The notes under the pieces are model-generated. The model was not told the origin of the DNA and ran no database searches. It was given only the letters and a program-made list of their open reading frames with translations. This document shows, piece by piece, positions 35,643 through 43,907 of a stretch of DNA of 64,000 bases; within the stretch, counting starts at the first letter, position 1, and each line of letters starts with the position of its first letter. The stretch lies in the NCBI GenBank assembly GCA_039636795.1, contig CP143430.1, positions 5,022,001 through 5,086,000 on the forward strand, given 5' to 3'. Both the position numbers and the translations under genes were made by a program. This DNA comes from Micrococcaceae bacterium Sec5.1. GTDB lineage: Bacteria > Actinomycetota > Actinomycetes > Actinomycetales > Micrococcaceae.

Positions 35643-35709
35643 AGCAACGCGGGGTCACTTCTGGCCCCTTTGGGAGGCCAACATGGGCCACAAGTGACCC
35701 CGGGTTGCT
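35643..35709. repeat. Long inverted repeat between the malic enzyme and DUF456 genes
   Basis: Arms of 25 bases with two mismatches, starting AGCAACGCGGGGTCAC (35643-35667) and ending GTGACCCCGGGTTGCT (35685-35709), flank a 17-base loop. It sits 20 bases upstream of the DUF456 start and is distinct from the adjacent malic enzyme terminator. Confidence 0.65.
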
Positions 35710-35722
35710 TGCTAAAAAGCCA

Positions 35723-35760
35723 CGACGGCGACGCTCCCCGGCATGGAGGCGTCGCCGTCG
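35723..35760 (-). terminator. Intrinsic terminator of the malic enzyme gene
   Basis: Perfect 12-base arms CGACGGCGACGC and GCGTCGCCGTCG enclose a 14-base loop. On the minus strand the stem is followed by TGGCTTTTTAGC, a usable T run. Confidence 0.8.
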
Positions 35761-35781
35761 TCGGTGTTTGGTCGGTAACCG

Positions 35782-36972
35782 CTATTCGGTCACTGCTGCG
35801 GCAACAGCCGCGGTGACTGCCGGTGCCACTCGGGCGTCCAGCGGGCTCGGCACGATGTAGTCAGCGGAGAGGTCTTCCTCGGCCAGCTCAGCGATTGCGC
35901 GTGCAGCGGCGATCTTCATTGCGGGCGTGATGCGGCGGGCCTTGGCGTCCAGTGCGCCACGGAAGATGCCCGGGAAGGCCAGCACGTTGTTGATCTGGTT
36001 CGGGAAGTCGCTGCGGCCCGTTGCAACTACGGCCGCGTACTTCTGGGCAACCTCGGGGAGAACTTCCGGGTCCGGGTTGGACAGGGCGAACACGATCGAC
36101 TGGTCGTTCATGAGCTTCAGGTGTTCTTCATCCAGCTTGGAGGAGGAAACGCCTACGAACACATCGGCGCCGGTCAGTCCCTCGCCCGGACCACCCGTGA
36201 TGCCGCGGGGGTTGGTGCGCTGGGCCATGCGGGCCTTGACGCTGTCAGGATCGGCCACAAGATCGGCACGCTCAGCGTTGACCACACCCTTGGAGTCGAG
36301 CAGGATGACGTCCTCGATGCCAACGGCAAGAAGAATCTCGGCAATGGCAATGCCTGCGGCACCTGCGCCGGAGACAACGACCTTGAGCCCGGAAAGTTCG
36401 CGCTTGGTCACCTTGGCAGCGTTGGTCAGGGCAGCGAGAACCACGACGGCGGTGCCGTGCTGGTCGTCGTGCATGACGGGGCAGTCGAGTGCTTCGATGA
36501 GGCGCTCTTCGAGTTCGAAGCAACGCGGAGCGGAGATGTCCTCAAGGTTCACTGCACCGAAGCTCGGGCGGAGGCGGACCAAGGTCTCGATGATCTCGTC
36601 CACGTTGGTGGTGTTGAGAACCAGCGGGATGGAGTCGAGGTCGCCGAAGGACTTGAAGAGGGCAGACTTTCCTTCCATGACCGGGAGGGAAGCGCTGGGG
36701 CCGATGTTGCCCAGGCCCAGGACGGCGGTGCCGTCGCTGACAACAACAACCAGGCGCTCAGCCCAGGTGTGGGTGCGGGCGAGCTCGGGGTTGGCGTGGA
36801 TCGCGCGGCTGACCTGGGCGACGCCCGGGGTGTACGCGATGGAAAGGTCACGCTTGTTGTTCAGGGGAACGGTGCTGGAAATCGTCAGCTTGCCGCCCTC
36901 GTGTGCTGCGAAGATCTCTTCTTCGCTCAGTACCAAGGCGTCATTGTCAGTAGCGATTGTCTCAATGGACAC
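35782..36972 (-). CDS. NAD(P)-dependent malic enzyme
   Basis: This 396-residue protein is the short, bacterial type of malic enzyme, which converts malate to pyruvate and CO2. Conserved segments are LSIAYTPGVAQVSRAI, VVVSDGTAVLGLGNIGPSAS, the metal/substrate region CPVMHDDQHGTAVVVLAALT, and the nucleotide motif VVSGAGAAGIAIAEILLA. No phosphotransacetylase domain is fused. It is a single gene with its own terminator and about 280 bases of upstream DNA that contains a CRP-like site. Confidence 0.9.
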   Translation of the reverse strand: MSIETIATDNDALVLSEEEIFAAHEGGKLTISSTVPLNNKRDLSIAYTPGVAQVSRAIHANPELARTHTWAERLVVVVSDGTAVLGLGNIGPSASLPVMEGKSALFKSFGDLDSIPLVLNTTNVDEIIETLVRLRPSFGAVNLEDISAPRCFELEERLIEALDCPVMHDDQHGTAVVVLAALTNAAKVTKRELSGLKVVVSGAGAAGIAIAEILLAVGIEDVILLDSKGVVNAERADLVADPDSVKARMAQRTNPRGITGGPGEGLTGADVFVGVSSSKLDEEHLKLMNDQSIVFALSNPDPEVLPEVAQKYAAVVATGRSDFPNQINNVLAFPGIFRGALDAKARRITPAMKIAAARAIAELAEEDLSADYIVPSPLDARVAPAVTAAVAAAVTE

Positions 36973-37186
36973 GTCTTTGTCTCCTCAGGCTAGCCGTGGA
37001 CCCACGGCATGATTCGGGCAGGAACAGAACTGCTGGTTCGGACCAAGGGTGGCTGGCCCGGAAGGTGCATCTGCAGGTATGGGCTGCTAGCCGCTTCGGT
37101 ACTTCCAGCGTAGGGAAGCGTGGAGGGTACAAGATTCAATACCAAGAGAGACGATTCGAGAGTAAAACGTTTGGGCAGATTCAAAA

Positions 37187-37200
37187 GTGATCCAGCTCAC
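37187..37200. promoter_or_regulatory. CRP/GlxR-like site
   Basis: GTGA-N6-TCAC (GTGATCCAGCTCAC) lies between the malic enzyme and TetR genes, 215 bases upstream of the malic enzyme start. It matches the core of CRP-family operators. The rest of 36973-37253 shows no gene. Confidence 0.4.
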
Positions 37201-37253
37201 GCGAAAAAACGCATTCTCAAGAGCCGGTGGTCTAGACCGGAAGACCTATATCG

Positions 37254-37862
37254 TCATTCTCCGGTCAGCAGGCTGCACGCCTTCTTGAGGTCCTTTTCGG
37301 CTTCAAAGAGCGACAAGCGACGACACCGGACGGCCTGGACCAGACCACTGACCAGATGCAACAGAATCCTGGCCTTCGGGGCGTCATTTCCCGGCTCTTT
37401 GCTCAAGGAACCCACAACTTCTTCGGACAGGAGGTCAATCTCCCGCAGCAGCTGGGCCGTATCGCTATCCTTGCCGGCAGGCCGGATCAGGCAGTGCTCC
37501 ACCCCGGGCTGCATGACCCTCAGGTGGAAGATCTCCATCATCAGACCTGACAAAGCATGGCCCTTGCCCTTCCTCTGGCGCACGCCGTCGCGAAGCTCGC
37601 GCAACTGCTGCCGGTAGACGGCCAACATCAGGTGCGCTGTGGAGGGGAAGTAGCGGTAAAGCGTGCCCAGCGGGACGTCCGCTTTGGCGGCAACGTCCGA
37701 CAAACTCAAGGTGTCGAACTGACGTTGGGCAAAGCCCGCCGCTGTCTTCAGGATGCGGGCATAGCGCAGCTGCTGCCGCGGCGTGGTCGGTGCGGCAGCC
37801 ATACGGGGCAACCCCGTCGTCAGATCAAGGGAGTACGGTTCCAGGGAAAACGGTTCGGGCAT
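37254..37862 (-). CDS. TetR-family transcriptional regulator
   Basis: The protein has 202 residues from ATG 37862. The helix-turn-helix is at about 28-75: RQQLRYARILKTAAGFAQRQ, FDTLSLSDVAAKADVPLGTL and YRYFPSTAHLMLAVYRQ. The C-terminal domain has no recognisable ligand motif. The frame runs upstream to 38057, but that part is Cys/Pro-rich and unlike the family. It is divergent from the first FG-GAP gene, with 282 bases between starts, and so may control the array; this is inference from position. Confidence 0.83.
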   Translation of the reverse strand: MPEPFSLEPYSLDLTTGLPRMAAAPTTPRQQLRYARILKTAAGFAQRQFDTLSLSDVAAKADVPLGTLYRYFPSTAHLMLAVYRQQLRELRDGVRQRKGKGHALSGLMMEIFHLRVMQPGVEHCLIRPAGKDSDTAQLLREIDLLSEEVVGSLSKEPGNDAPKARILLHLVSGLVQAVRCRRLSLFEAEKDLKKACSLLTGE

Positions 37863-38054
37863 TTCCGGCGATCTCTTGGCAGGCTGGCAAGGAAACGGCC
37901 GGCTTGGGTCACAGGACCCGCGGCAGGCCGATCGCATCAATGATACGTGAGCAAAATGACCGTTTCCTGAGAGCGCCCCGCTTTGAACGCATCCCATGCC
38001 GCTCCCGGGAAAGGGCGGGTGCCACACATACACTGCAGGAAGATTACGGACAAA

Positions 38055-38116
38055 CAACTGAGTCGCAGATCAGCTCGTTCTGGGCCCTCAAAACGGCATC
38101 AACGGCGACTCAGTTG
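38055..38116. repeat. Imperfect hairpin repeat upstream of the FG-GAP array
   Basis: Left arm 38055-38082 and right arm 38089-38116 are inverted copies of 28 bases with 21 matches; the outer 12 (CAACTGAGTCGC) are perfect. A related hairpin lies at 50457-50518. The rest of 37863-38144 shows no gene apart from the ribosome site GGAGGAA before ATG 38145. Confidence 0.65.
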
Positions 38117-38144
38117 GGTTGGCACGCACGGGAGGAAGACCACT

Positions 38145-39272
38145 ATGGGGAATTTTCGACGTCGGATGGCAGCGGCGCTACTGACCGCCGCTGTGGCGGC
38201 GGTGGCACTGAGCCCCCTGCCGGCGTCGGGCGCGTCCAGCAACGGGCCGGACCCCGTAGTCATCGGCGATGCGTTTGTTGGCAAGACGCTAACAACCGAA
38301 ATCGGCCCGTATACCTTCTATGGCTGCGGCGGCGGAAAGGGCCCGGACTTCACCGTCTACTGGACAAGGGACGGCTTCCTCGTGGCGGGCGAAACCGGGC
38401 GCAGCTACCTCCTGCAGCAGGATGACACGGGCGCGCGGATGGCCGTGCACCTGACCGCCAGCAAAACCGCCTGCGGAGGTGAAACCCTCCACAGCGACGA
38501 GACCGGACCCGTCGCCGCGCCCAACCGGGCCAACGGATTCACGGGCCGCAGCTTCGAACTCCTGACGCGTGGAAGCGACGGCTCGTTGATGCTGTACGGG
38601 AGGACGGGCGCCGCATGGGATGCCGCCCGCACCGTGGGCTGGGGGTGGAACGTCTTCAACCTCGTCCTCTCCCCTGGCGACTTCAACGGTGATGGCAAGA
38701 GCGACGTGATCGCACGGGATGCTGCAGGCACTCTTTATCTCTACGCCGGCGACGGAACCGGTGGTTGGAAGCCGGCCCAGACCATCGGCAAGGGCTGGAA
38801 CATTTTCGACTCAATCGTCAGCCCCGGCGACTTCAATGGGGACGGCAACAACGACATCCTGGCCAGGGAACCTGGCGGCGCCCTCTATTTGTACCCCGGC
38901 AATGGTTCCGGAGGCTGGCTGGCGAGGACCGCCGTCGGGCAGGGCTGGCAGGTGATGGACGCCCTGCTGACGCCTGGCGATTTTAACGGCGACGGCAAGG
39001 TGGACGTGTTGGCGCGCGACCGCAGTGGCTACCTGTATTTCTATGGCGGCAATGGGGCGGGTGGCTGGACGCGGTCGTGGCTGGTTGGCGTCGGCTGGAA
39101 CGTCCTCAAAGCCGCTGGCGCCGCCGGTGATTTCGACAAGGATGGCTTCCCGGACGTTTACGGCGTGGACCAGCAGGGCCGCCTGGTGATCTATTACAGC
39201 GATGGCCGGACGGGATGGCGCACATCCCAGGTGGTGGGCAGCGGCTGGGGCGGCTTCACAGCAATCTTCTAG
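38145..39272 (+). CDS. Secreted FG-GAP beta-propeller protein 1
   Basis: This 375-residue protein has a signal peptide (1-30, cleaved near SGA). An N-terminal beta-sandwich domain (about 35-125) contains a likely disulfide, Cys61-Cys110. Five propeller blades (about 128-375) have an exact 50-residue period. Calcium loops GDFNGDGKSDV, GDFNGDGNNDI, GDFNGDGKVDV and GDFDKDGFPDV start at 178, 228, 278 and 328. The first blade lacks the loop. Each blade also has LYPGNGxGGW- and GxGWNxF-type segments. There is no catalytic domain or wall anchor. ATG 38145 follows GGAGGAA. It is the first of five tandem paralogues. Confidence 0.85.
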   Translation: MGNFRRRMAAALLTAAVAAVALSPLPASGASSNGPDPVVIGDAFVGKTLTTEIGPYTFYGCGGGKGPDFTVYWTRDGFLVAGETGRSYLLQQDDTGARMAVHLTASKTACGGETLHSDETGPVAAPNRANGFTGRSFELLTRGSDGSLMLYGRTGAAWDAARTVGWGWNVFNLVLSPGDFNGDGKSDVIARDAAGTLYLYAGDGTGGWKPAQTIGKGWNIFDSIVSPGDFNGDGNNDILAREPGGALYLYPGNGSGGWLARTAVGQGWQVMDALLTPGDFNGDGKVDVLARDRSGYLYFYGGNGAGGWTRSWLVGVGWNVLKAAGAAGDFDKDGFPDVYGVDQQGRLVIYYSDGRTGWRTSQVVGSGWGGFTAIF

Positions 39273-39322
39273 CTGAGTCCCAGCCGCGGTAAGATTAGCC
39301 GCATAAGTCTGGGGAGGACACA

Positions 39323-40468
39323 ATGAACGCTCTATCATGCCGTGCATCAGGCGTGCGCCGAGCGGTAGCCGGGATTGCGGCCGCGCTTATTGCCGCCGTG
39401 GCTTTCGCCCCGGCACCTGCCATGGCAACCATGGACCCCACAGATCCCGTGGTTCACGGTGCGCCGTTTGTTGGCTCCACGCTCAGCGTGGAGATCGATC
39501 CTGCTTCCTACCGGGGCTGCGGCCAGGCCGCTGGCCCCGACTACCACATCTACTGGACCCGTGACGGCGAGCACGCTGACGACCACACGGAGTGGTGGAA
39601 TTACAGGCTCACCGAAGAGGACCGCGGCAAGACCATCGCCGCTTACGTCGCCTCGAACTATCCTTGTGACCCCATGGAAGTTGGCAGCGCCGAGACTGTA
39701 GAGATCTCCGCCTCCAACCGGGCCAACGGCTTCACCGGTCGTGGCACCTTCGAATTGCTTGCCCGCCGCGCAGACGGCACCCTCATGCTGTATCCCCGCG
39801 TTGGCGGGGCCTGGGAATCCGCCCGGACCGTTGGACCCGGCTGGAATGGTTTTGGGACCGTCCTCTCCCCCGGCGACTTCACTGGGGACGGCAACAACGA
39901 CATCCTCGCCAAGGACTCGGCAGGGAACCTCTTCCTCTACGCAGGAACCGGAGATGGCCGGTTCTCCGCAGGCCGCCAAATAGGCGCGGGATGGAACGTC
40001 TTTAACTCGATAGTCTCCCCTGGCGACTTCAACGGGGACGGCAACAACGACATCCTCGCCCGCGACTCCGGCGGTCTGCTCTACCTCTACCCCGGAAACG
40101 GCGACGGCGGCTGGCTCACTCGGTCCGTCATCGGCAGTGGCTGGAACGTGGTCAACAAGATCGTCACGCCCGGCGACTTTGACGGCGACCACAACGTGGA
40201 CATCCTGGCTCGCGACACCTCAGGTGCCCTGCGCCTGTACAAGGGCAATGGAGCTGGCGGCTGGGCAGGCATGGCCGTGATTGGGCAGGGTTGGAACGGC
40301 ATGGCAGCCATTGGCGCCGCCGGCGACATCGACGGTAACGGCAATGTAGACGTCTATGCAGTGGACGGATCCGGCCAGCTGCTGGCCTACTACGGCGACG
40401 GCGACGGCGGCTGGAACGGCGCCCAAACCATCGGCTGGGGTTGGGGCGGGTTTAACGCCTTGTTCTAG
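39323..40468 (+). CDS. Secreted FG-GAP beta-propeller protein 2
   Basis: This 381-residue protein is the closest relative of protein 1. A signal peptide ends near PAMA (36). The same N-terminal domain has Cys66 and Cys115 at the identical 49-residue spacing, and five blades of 50 residues follow. Loop starts are at 184 (GDFTGDGNNDI), 234, 284 (GDFDGDHNVDI) and 334 (GDIDGNGNVDV). His or Asn replace calcium-loop glycines or acids in the last two, so metal binding may be weaker there. ATG 39323 follows GGGGAGGA, 50 bases after protein 1. Confidence 0.85.
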   Translation: MNALSCRASGVRRAVAGIAAALIAAVAFAPAPAMATMDPTDPVVHGAPFVGSTLSVEIDPASYRGCGQAAGPDYHIYWTRDGEHADDHTEWWNYRLTEEDRGKTIAAYVASNYPCDPMEVGSAETVEISASNRANGFTGRGTFELLARRADGTLMLYPRVGGAWESARTVGPGWNGFGTVLSPGDFTGDGNNDILAKDSAGNLFLYAGTGDGRFSAGRQIGAGWNVFNSIVSPGDFNGDGNNDILARDSGGLLYLYPGNGDGGWLTRSVIGSGWNVVNKIVTPGDFDGDHNVDILARDTSGALRLYKGNGAGGWAGMAVIGQGWNGMAAIGAAGDIDGNGNVDVYAVDGSGQLLAYYGDGDGGWNGAQTIGWGWGGFNALF

Positions 40469-40483
40469 GGATTGGGGGATACA

Positions 40484-42361
40484 ATGACGACTTTTTCTTC
40501 CGTGCGGCCGGCGGCTTTTGTGCATTCGGCTTTTGTGCGTTCGGTACGGACGGGTTTTCACATCCTTCTAGCCATCCTCCTGTGCTCTGCGCTGGCAATT
40601 GCAATCCCGCCTCCCAGCGCTACGGCTGCGGGACCAAACGTGCCGCTTCCCACGGTGGTCACCCGTACTTCGCCGGCCACGGTGGGTCCCGGGAGTGTTA
40701 TCTCTTTGTCCTTCACCCTGAGCGGTCCCGCGAAGGAAGTAGGTTTCACCTACGTCAATGAAGACACCTTGGAGCAGGCCACCCTCTACGGACCTACCAG
40801 CCAGCTGTCCGGGCCCTACAGCGCGCAAGCCAAAGTGCCCGTGGACGGGAGCGCCTTCCAGCGAACCGGGCGCTACAAACTCCTCAGCGTCAACATCCTG
40901 CTCCCCTTGGGTCAGGGGGTTGTCCGCTACGGCCGCGACGGCAACATCCTCTTCCTTTCGCAGGGGCTGGAAGCACCAACCCAGCGGCCGGGGGCCTTGG
41001 ACGGCGTCGACTTCGCCGTCAACAATCCCAATTTCCCGCTGGTGGACAATCCAAATATCAAGCCGCCAACCATCACCGGCGTAGCCCGCTACGACCAAGT
41101 GTTGACCACGGACAACGGCTCTTGGACCCAAACGCCCACCGGCTTCGCCTACCAGTGGCTGCGCAATGGCCAGCCGATCCCTGGAGCCACACTCAACACT
41201 TACCGCATCGCAGAAGCAGACCTGGACCAGACGCTGTCAGTACGGGTCACGGCCACGCGGGCAGGCTACCGGGCTGTCTCGGCGTCGTCGCTCCCTCTGA
41301 CTCCCACGTCACCCATCACAGCAACCGCTCCTACCCTCCAGGGCAAGCTGATCGTGGGCGAGAAGCTCACCGGCGTCTTCAACGAGGGCAGTGTTTCCAG
41401 TGGGACAGTCGGCGGGCCCGTAAGCGTCAGGTATGAATGGGTGCGCAACGGTACGGTGATCAGCGGTGCGACGACGAAGACATACACCCTTCAGGCGGCG
41501 GATCGTGGCGCCGTCGTTGGGTTCCGGGCAGTAGCCCAAGCTGGCAATCCAGTGACGGCCACCCGCCCGTTTACGGTTTTCGGCCGCACCGTGATTCGGA
41601 ACAAGCCGCACACGGCAGGTTTCGACGCCGGGGCCTCCATGGACCTGTTCGCGCGGAATGCTGCGGCGGACCTGCTCCTGTACCCCACTGACGGCGCTGG
41701 CCACTGGCAAACTCCCCGGACTATCGGCTTTGGTTGGGGCGTGTTCGATATCGTCTTCAACGCGGGCGACTTTGACGGAGACGGTTTCAATGACGTCATC
41801 GCCAGGGATCACGATGGGTCACTCTTCCTGTACCCGGGCAACGGGACTGGCGGCTGGCTTCCACGCAAGCAAATCGGCTGGGGCTGGGACGTCTTCGATT
41901 CCATCATCGCCGCAGGCGACTTCTCCGGCGACGGCAACAACGATGTCCTCGCCCGCACTCCCTTGGGCGCCTTGGTGCTGTACCCCGGCAACGGCACGGG
42001 CGGCTTCAAAGCCCCCGGCGCCGTGGGCCAAGGGTGGGACGCCCTCAGCCAGGTCTTCTCGCCCGGGGACTTCGACGGCGACGGCAACCCTGACGTCCTG
42101 GGCCGCGACAGCACCGGAAACCTGCGGCTCTACGGTGGCAACGGCAACGGCGGATGGACAACCGCCCGGTCCATTGGCACAGGCTGGAACGTCATGTCCC
42201 GCATTGGTGGGGCCGGCGATTTCAACGGAGATGGCTTCAACGACGTCTGGGCCATCGACGCCGCCGGCCAACTGAACGTGTACTACGGCAGCGGCATCGG
42301 AGGATGGAAAGGCGCCGGAGTTGTTGGCTGGGGCTGGGGCGGGTTCACGGCGGTTTTCTAA
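40484..42361 (+). CDS. Secreted FG-GAP beta-propeller protein 3, with extra beta-sandwich domains
   Basis: This 625-residue protein is the longest of the array. A signal peptide ends near ATAAG (50). An N-terminal beta-sandwich (about 50-180) is related to that of protein 4. Two Ig-like modules follow, with FAYQWLRNGQPIPGATLNTY and VRYEWVRNGTVISGATTKTY. The C-terminal propeller has five blades; the first reads SGFDAGASMDLFARN-like, with a damaged loop, and the other four have GDFDGDGFNDV-type loops. The start is ATG 40484, not an upstream in-frame TTG, 15 bases after protein 2. Confidence 0.83.
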   Translation: MTTFSSVRPAAFVHSAFVRSVRTGFHILLAILLCSALAIAIPPPSATAAGPNVPLPTVVTRTSPATVGPGSVISLSFTLSGPAKEVGFTYVNEDTLEQATLYGPTSQLSGPYSAQAKVPVDGSAFQRTGRYKLLSVNILLPLGQGVVRYGRDGNILFLSQGLEAPTQRPGALDGVDFAVNNPNFPLVDNPNIKPPTITGVARYDQVLTTDNGSWTQTPTGFAYQWLRNGQPIPGATLNTYRIAEADLDQTLSVRVTATRAGYRAVSASSLPLTPTSPITATAPTLQGKLIVGEKLTGVFNEGSVSSGTVGGPVSVRYEWVRNGTVISGATTKTYTLQAADRGAVVGFRAVAQAGNPVTATRPFTVFGRTVIRNKPHTAGFDAGASMDLFARNAAADLLLYPTDGAGHWQTPRTIGFGWGVFDIVFNAGDFDGDGFNDVIARDHDGSLFLYPGNGTGGWLPRKQIGWGWDVFDSIIAAGDFSGDGNNDVLARTPLGALVLYPGNGTGGFKAPGAVGQGWDALSQVFSPGDFDGDGNPDVLGRDSTGNLRLYGGNGNGGWTTARSIGTGWNVMSRIGGAGDFNGDGFNDVWAIDAAGQLNVYYGSGIGGWKGAGVVGWGWGGFTAVF

Positions 42362-42503
42362 GCCGATTTTGGTTGCGTTTTCGGCTTGACTTGTCTTTTG
42401 CTTGAATTTTTGCCAGCAAATTCCCAGACTGTCGGTGTCTCCATGTACTCTCAAGTCACTTACACGCGCCGGCCATCTGCGACCGGCCTGATTTGGGGGA
42501 ACC

Positions 42504-43787
42504 ATGGGGAGCACTCCTCTGCGCCGCGTGCGCAGCTGGCTGGCCGCATTTATGGGCAGCGTTATTTTGGTCGGCGGGCTGGGTTTGGCACCCGCAGCCC
42601 ATGCCGATGACACGTTCGCACCGGTACCTGTAGCGGTCTCCACGACGCCAGACGCGATCAGCGGTGGAGGGCAGGCAACATCACACGTTACCTTCCAGGC
42701 ATCCGGTCCGATTACCGACGTGTACGTCCTGTTCCGGAATACAGCAACGGGTAAACTCCACACGACGATGACGCAGGGCTCGTACAGCACCGCTGATTCG
42801 ACGTACTCGTTCGACGTCTTCTTTGCACAGGGGACCCCGCCGGGAACATACCTTGCCCAGTACATGCAGATTCAAACCGCCGCTGGTCAGGAAGTTGGCT
42901 ACTGGCGCGACGGTTCCTTGATCCACAACCCCGGCAACCTCCCCTCGTCCGGAACTGCGGCTGTGGCCTTGGATGCCTTGGACTTCAACTACGTGACTCC
43001 CGTAGACATCGATCGTCCCCACACGTCCGGCTTCTACCGCGCCGAGTATTGGGATTCGTACACGATGAGCCTGTTCGTCCGGGACTCCTGGGGCCGCCTC
43101 GGCTTGTTCCCCACCGGTGGAAATGGCACGTGGCAGCAGGCATATGAAGTCGGCTCGGGGTGGAATATCTTCAACACGATGTTCGCTGCCGGCGACTTCA
43201 ACAACGACGGCGAGAATGACGTGATCGCCCGTGACAGCGCCGGCTCGCTCTTCCTCTATCCAGCCGGCTGGCACGGCGGTTGGTACCCGAGACAACAGAT
43301 CGGTTGGGGTTGGGGAATCTTCAGCACCATCTTCGCGGCAGGCGACTTTAGTGGAGACGGCAACAACGACCTCCTTGCCCGCAAGGCTTCCGGTGAGCTC
43401 GTGCTGTACCCGGGCAACGGCCAAGGCGGATTCCTGGCTGCTTCGACGATTGGGTGGGGATGGGGCGGCATGACTTCGGTGTTCTCCCCGGGTGATTTCG
43501 ACGGCGACCACAAGCCTGATGTGCTGGCCCGCGACGGCGCCGGAAACCTCGTCTTCTACGGTGGCAATGGCCATGGCGGCTGGACCACCAGCCGTGTGAT
43601 CGGCCAGGGCTGGAACGCCATCACCAAGCTCGGCGGCGCTGGGGACTTCGACGGAGATGGCGCCAACGACGTCTGGGGCATCGACACCTCGGGTCAGATG
43701 CGCATGTACTACGGCAACGGCTCAGGCGGCTGGAAGGGCTCCGCTGTAGTTGGCTGGGGCTGGGGCGGCTTCAACGCTGTCTTCTAG
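42504..43787 (+). CDS. Secreted FG-GAP beta-propeller protein 4
   Basis: This 427-residue protein has a signal peptide ending near AAHA (35). The N-terminal beta-sandwich domain shows SGPITDVYVLFRNTATGKLH and EVGYWRDGSLIHN, related to protein 3 (SGPAKEVGFTYVNEDTLEQA, VVRYGRDGNILFL). Five blades follow; the first (SYTMSLFVRDSWGRLGLFPT) lacks the calcium loop. Loops are GDFNNDGENDV, GDFSGDGNNDL, GDFDGDHKPDV and GDFDGDGANDV. It is separated from protein 3 by 142 bases, enough for its own promoter, and is followed by a terminator. Confidence 0.84.
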   Translation: MGSTPLRRVRSWLAAFMGSVILVGGLGLAPAAHADDTFAPVPVAVSTTPDAISGGGQATSHVTFQASGPITDVYVLFRNTATGKLHTTMTQGSYSTADSTYSFDVFFAQGTPPGTYLAQYMQIQTAAGQEVGYWRDGSLIHNPGNLPSSGTAAVALDALDFNYVTPVDIDRPHTSGFYRAEYWDSYTMSLFVRDSWGRLGLFPTGGNGTWQQAYEVGSGWNIFNTMFAAGDFNNDGENDVIARDSAGSLFLYPAGWHGGWYPRQQIGWGWGIFSTIFAAGDFSGDGNNDLLARKASGELVLYPGNGQGGFLAASTIGWGWGGMTSVFSPGDFDGDHKPDVLARDGAGNLVFYGGNGHGGWTTSRVIGQGWNAITKLGGAGDFDGDGANDVWGIDTSGQMRMYYGNGSGGWKGSAVVGWGWGGFNAVF

Positions 43788-43802
43788 GGCTTTATCTCGT
43801 TG

Positions 43803-43844
43803 GAAGGGGCCCCGACCGGATTGATTGGGCGGGGTCCCTTCTTT
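43803..43844 (+). terminator. Terminator between FG-GAP genes 4 and 5
   Basis: Arms GAAGGGGCCCCG and CGGGGTCCCTTC with one mismatch are followed by TTT. It implies that gene 5 is transcribed separately from genes 1-4. Confidence 0.7.
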
Positions 43845-43907
43845 AGCACTGCATGACCCTTACTACCGCCGGTTGGATCTCATCCAACCCATCTCTTGGA
43901 GGATTTC

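Noticed and set aside
36973-37253. Small gene between the malic enzyme and TetR genes
   Set aside because: Short frames exist but have no ribosome site or biased codons. Only a CRP-like site could be supported.
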